Shown piece after piece: positions 42,301 to 44,516 of a DNA stretch of 44,516 nucleotides; position 1 is the stretch's first letter, and each line of letters begins with the position of its first letter. The translations under genes were made by a program, and so were the position numbers. The notes under the pieces are model-generated. The model was not told the DNA's origin, did no database searches, and saw nothing but the letters and a program-made list of their open reading frames with translations. The stretch comes from an uncultured Bacteroidota bacterium (lineage in GTDB: Bacteria; Bacteroidota; Bacteroidia; Chitinophagales; Saprospiraceae): contig CALMWS010000409.1 of the NCBI GenBank assembly GCA_937870795.1, positions 1 through 44,516 of the forward strand, given 5' to 3'.

Positions 42301-42399
42301 GGGCATATTTTTCAAAGAATTGAAGCCAAGCAGCAAGAGTGCAACAAAGACTACCAATGTAAACTGATAGTGTTTTACAAAAAATTGAACAAATTTCAT
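39313..42399 (-). CDS. RND-family efflux pump, AcrB-type inner-membrane permease
   Basis: A 1028-residue proton-driven pump from the ATG at 42399. TM1 is near 10-30 (FVKHYQFTLVVFVALLLLGFN). The first porter domain begins FSIIAVYPGTTPADMEQLVAEPIEEEL. The TM4 proton-relay Asp pair is in GLLVDDSIVVVENIERYM. The second half repeats the layout with ILMVDYTNALREKG and TRFLPILLTSLTAIGGMTPL. It should form a trimer and export small molecules through TolC. The ATG is 10 nt after the adaptor stop; longer starts at 42432 and 42456 would overlap the adaptor gene and lack family support. Substrate unknown. Confidence 0.95.
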   Translation of the reverse strand: MKFVQFFVKHYQFTLVVFVALLLLGFNSLKNMPRAEDPPFGAPIFSIIAVYPGTTPADMEQLVAEPIEEELYQLGDIKKITSTINDGLLVMLVEFTYDVDVETKNNDVIREINKIRPELPDGIIRLDVKRASSSDVAILQTALVSETASFTSLKEEAERLEKDIERIKDVKWVEIQGIPEQTLKVELDLQKLGLYNIALNQVIGLIQANNLNIPGGDMDLGKRKFNIKTNSEFNDLKEVAEMVVKSTPEGRITKLKDVANIYWDHEDADHIARQNGKRSVWVITAMKDKRNIIELRKQLADVLTSFEKSLSKDIQISQAFDQEVGVKNRLSGLGKDFAIAIFLVLLTLLPLGTRASIVVMISIPLSLSIGLFMLDLMGYTLNQLSIVGMVIALGLLVDDSIVVVENIERYMRGGISAKAAAVSATSHIVVAIIGCTATLILSFLPLANMPEGSGDFIRSLPMAVMVTVLSSLFVSLTIIPFLSSILLKAHEKDSHSEGNFFFRAFKTYINTPYQNLLKWCIAHPVKSLVGASFIFGLSLLIVPVIGFSLFPSSEKPIILVEVETEPGSSLQHTNSITAKIEKYILSLGEVKNLSSNVGKGNPRIYYNEFQKQNADNIAQLVVFMEDKATVPQIQKLESKLRDDLSQISGAKVQVRRFQQGTPISAPIEIRILGSNLDTLKTLASNVEAIFKKTPGTLYVKNDLRFEKTDIGVNVDKDKAGLYGINGAELARTVRMSIAGLEIGKLRTGEGDEHAIVLSIKDNTLNPIENFDRIQVSAASGALVPLKNIASIGFQPSAPVIRHFNKERYALVSSFVSEGYNTDKLTSTLLAKLEQELKLPKSYRLMAAGEVESRQESFGGLGTIIILTVFGLLAILILEFRTFKSTLIVLSVIPMGVIGALMALWFAGETLSFVATVGIIALAGIEIKNSILMVDYTNALREKGMGLYEAVMDGAETRFLPILLTSLTAIGGMTPLVLEHSPLISPLAIVLIGGLISSTLLSRLVTPVLYYLIPPQIEKQDDTDRDQLN

Positions 42400-42409
42400 C
42401 TCTGCCGAT

Positions 42410-43450
42410 TTAGGGTTTAATTTTGATGACATCACCGTCTTCCAGATACATGGCACCGGTTGATATTATTTCATCCTGAGCGCTAATGCCCGAAAGAACT
42501 TCGACCCGATCTTCCATGAGTTGTCCCGTAATTATTTTGCGCAACCTTGCTTTACCATTTTCATTAACAAAAACATAGGAAGTATTGCCGCTGGAACGTG
42601 TCAGGCATTCGATCGGAATGCTAAGAATATTATTATTAGAATGGGTGTTTATGGAAATTTTTCCTAATAGGCCTACGGCCAAATCGGAGGGCCTTTCTTT
42701 AAATGAAAACTCAGCATCAATCAAGCTGCTTGCATTGCCGGCAATCACTGCCTTTTCAGTGAGGGTAACTTCATATTGTTTTCCTGGATTGGCATCAAGC
42801 GTAAAAGTTGCTTTTTGACCTGGTTTTAATTGGACCCAGTCGCGATCTATGAATCCTGCTTTAACCTTCCAGTCAGCACCTGAGGTACCTATGATGGCAT
42901 AGACAGGCATACCCGGTGCGGCCATTTCTCCAGCATGTACAATCTGTTTAACGATTCTACCATCTATGGGCGACCTTACTTCACTGTACTGTTTATTAAA
43001 TTGTATTATTTCTTTTGTTTTTTTGGCTACTGCTACGGCAGTGGTGGCATTTTGAACCTGTTCGAGGGTAGCTACGCTGTCTGCATACAATCTCTCTGCC
43101 CTTCCTTTGTCGCGTTCTGCCTTCCCCAATGCCTCGCTAGCCTGTTGAAGTTGTGCTTCGATTTCAGCCAGGTTGAGTCTGGCCATCAACTGACCTTTTT
43201 TTACATAATCACCCTCTTCAAAGTAAGTTGCGGCTACGATGCCACCGGTTTTAAAGGATGGCTTTGCTTCTTGTCCGTTGGTAATGATACCGATGGCAGT
43301 AGTTGACAAATGGCTGCCAGCAGAAGAGGCATGTACCGTTACTACCATGGTGGTATCCAGATTTGCCGGTTTTGATGTTTGTTCTTTTTCTTTTGTGCTG
43401 CACTGCAAAAAGAAAAGACCCGATAGCAGCAGAATGAATAGTTGTTTCAT
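42410..43450 (-). CDS. RND efflux periplasmic adaptor (membrane fusion protein), lipoprotein
   Basis: A 346-residue adaptor. The leader ends in LFFLQCSTK (anchor Cys17). A lipoyl-like half (GGIVAATYFEEGDYVKKGQLMARL), a coiled-coil hairpin about 100-145 (AEIEAQLQQASEALGKAERDK, YADSVATLEQV) and the second lipoyl half (SEVRSPIDGRIVKQIVHAGEM) are clear, followed by beta-barrel and membrane-proximal domains. It bridges the pump at 39313-42399 and the TolC-like channel at 43470 in the same operon. Confidence 0.95.
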   Translation of the reverse strand: MKQLFILLLSGLFFLQCSTKEKEQTSKPANLDTTMVVTVHASSAGSHLSTTAIGIITNGQEAKPSFKTGGIVAATYFEEGDYVKKGQLMARLNLAEIEAQLQQASEALGKAERDKGRAERLYADSVATLEQVQNATTAVAVAKKTKEIIQFNKQYSEVRSPIDGRIVKQIVHAGEMAAPGMPVYAIIGTSGADWKVKAGFIDRDWVQLKPGQKATFTLDANPGKQYEVTLTEKAVIAGNASSLIDAEFSFKERPSDLAVGLLGKISINTHSNNNILSIPIECLTRSSGNTSYVFVNENGKARLRKIITGQLMEDRVEVLSGISAQDEIISTGAMYLEDGDVIKIKP

Positions 43451-43469
43451 ATGTGTATATTGTTAATGT

Positions 43470-44516
43470 CTAAGGAATGTTAATGATGGCTAGAGCATAT
43501 ACCCATTCACTCCATTTGATCCATGCGTTGTAGCGTGAAAGTTGGTATTGAATCTGGGTTTGGGTTAGTTGGGTTTGGGCATCCACCAATTCAAGATAAC
43601 TGGCGTTTCCTTCTTTGTACCTGGTATAACTGTCTTTGTAAAATTGTTGGGCGGCTGATACACGCGGAGCAAATTTTTGTGCCTGATCAATGGCGGTAAG
43701 CAAGTTGGTCTCTGCGTTTGTAACCTGCAAATGGATCAGATCCTGTGTGTGACTGTATTGTGCCTGTTGGGCCTCCATCCTGGCTTTGGCTGCATCTTTT
43801 CTAAAACTGTGCCTTTTGTTGTCGAATAAGTTTATGTCGAGGTTGATGCCCATCAGCACATAAGGCTGCCAACCAAAATTAAAAGCTTGGGATCCCAAAC
43901 TCAATTGAGCTCCCAGTCGAGGTTTGTAAAAATTGTTTTCTTTGTCTGTAGCCAGTGCCAACATTGAGGTCGCAGTTTGTAGCTGTAACAATTCTTCCCG
44001 GAGTCGTTGGCTTGTTATTCCACCCAATGGCAATTCTTCCAGCGTGTTTAATGCCTGATTGCCGAGGGTGTCGCCGGTAAGGAATTGGAAATAGTTTTGT
44101 GCGTTATTTTTTAAGGCGGTGGCTTCCAAATATTGTCCTTCAATTTGAGCCATCTGTGCGTCTATTCTTCTAAGTGCATAAATAGGCGCTACCTCATTTT
44201 TGACCATGCTTTGGGTCGCTCTTTTTGCTTCGCTCATCAACACAGTGGCTTCCTGGTAAATCTGCTGCAAGGCCCTGCTGCTCTCAACCTGAAAAGTTGC
44301 GGTCATTACTTCTTTTGACAATTGTCGTTTAAACGCTCTTACTTCAAGTGATTTTGCCTCACTTTCCAATACTTTGAGCTTTTGATTGAGGGCAAGATCG
44401 GGGTAATAAATAGGTTGATTAATCACCACCTTGGCATCATAGAAATTGTTGGGAAAAAAGTTGATTTCCTGGTTTTGCAGGTTTGAAAATTGCTGTGTTC
44501 CGGTAAGTGAGTTGAG
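43470..44516 (-). CDS. TolC-family outer-membrane efflux channel (5' end cut by window edge)
   Basis: The frame is open to the window edge, giving 348 visible residues of an outer-membrane factor. Long alpha-helical heptads dominate (LNQKLKVLESEAKSLEVRAF, VNAETNLL-type), with repeated conserved TolC pieces: INLDINLFDNKRHSFRKDAAKA and SYTRYKEGNASYLELVDAQTQLTQTQ. The N-terminus and signal peptide lie outside. It is 19 nt before the adaptor gene, so the operon order is channel, adaptor, pump. A GTG at 44427-44429 exists but is internal, because TolC-like sequence continues upstream of it. Confidence 0.93.
   Translation of the reverse strand, partial: LNSLTGTQQFSNLQNQEINFFPNNFYDAKVVINQPIYYPDLALNQKLKVLESEAKSLEVRAFKRQLSKEVMTATFQVESSRALQQIYQEATVLMSEAKRATQSMVKNEVAPIYALRRIDAQMAQIEGQYLEATALKNNAQNYFQFLTGDTLGNQALNTLEELPLGGITSQRLREELLQLQTATSMLALATDKENNFYKPRLGAQLSLGSQAFNFGWQPYVLMGINLDINLFDNKRHSFRKDAAKARMEAQQAQYSHTQDLIHLQVTNAETNLLTAIDQAQKFAPRVSAAQQFYKDSYTRYKEGNASYLELVDAQTQLTQTQIQYQLSRYNAWIKWSEWVYALAIINIP

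Overview
The window is chromosomal DNA from a member of the Bacteroidota, most likely the Saprospiria/Chitinophagia side of the phylum (the class is inference). The evidence is two kinds of type IX secretion (T9SS) sorting domain (type A on the M4 peptidase, type B/CHU_C at 21441-22628), PorT-like and DUF5723-like outer-membrane barrels, many lipoproteins, a LytS/LytTR two-component pair, a DUF6495-like protein, and the Bacteroidota promoter element TAnnTTTG in front of at least 13 genes. Coding density is very high. I see no tRNA, rRNA, insertion sequence, prophage or CRISPR array. No stretch longer than 300 bases lacks a gene; the longest gap is 210 bp (16557-16766).

Layout. 1-3.2 kb (minus): 3' truncated murB, a small outer-membrane-type protein and a dynamin-like GTPase. 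3.3-6.1 kb: a large GT-C-like membrane protein and a convergent cysteine-rich secreted protein sharing a terminator. 6.2-11.0 kb (plus): a lipoprotein, a secreted M4 peptidase with propeller and T9SS tail, a GT9 heptosyltransferase and a PspC-like protein. 11.1-15.8 kb: a DUF4159 protein, a di-haem cytochrome c peroxidase, an M32 carboxypeptidase and a MacB-type permease. 15.9-19.5 kb (minus): a RibF-glycosyltransferase fusion, an RluA-type pseudouridine synthase, then rpmI-rplT with a nested hairpin between them. 19.6-25.9 kb: a LytS/LytR pair, an envelope operon (lipoprotein, ybaB, LamG-CHU_C), and a second envelope operon ending in ppx. 25.9-28.7 kb (minus): a metal-ABC permease fused to an MntR/FeoA-like regulator, rbfA and coaX. 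28.7-31.0 kb (plus): a DUF6495-like protein, glutaryl-CoA dehydrogenase and a GNAT acetyltransferase. 31.0-39.3 kb: a DUF5723 barrel with a lipoprotein partner, a beta-CASP RNase-like protein, cytoplasmic trehalase divergent from an MFS transporter, and a cysteine-containing lipoprotein. 39.3-44.5 kb (minus): a tripartite RND efflux operon (TolC, adaptor, pump), truncated at the window edge.

Most of this is housekeeping and envelope biology. I found no clear new multi-gene system. The items most worth checking are the in-frame RibF-GT2 fusion, the nested hairpin in the rpmI-rplT spacer (possible L20 control site), the orphan metal permease carrying its own metalloregulator domain, two apparently leaderless genes with identical promoter-to-ATG spacing, and the small Cys-rich protein. 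All functions are inferred from reading motifs; no database search was run.
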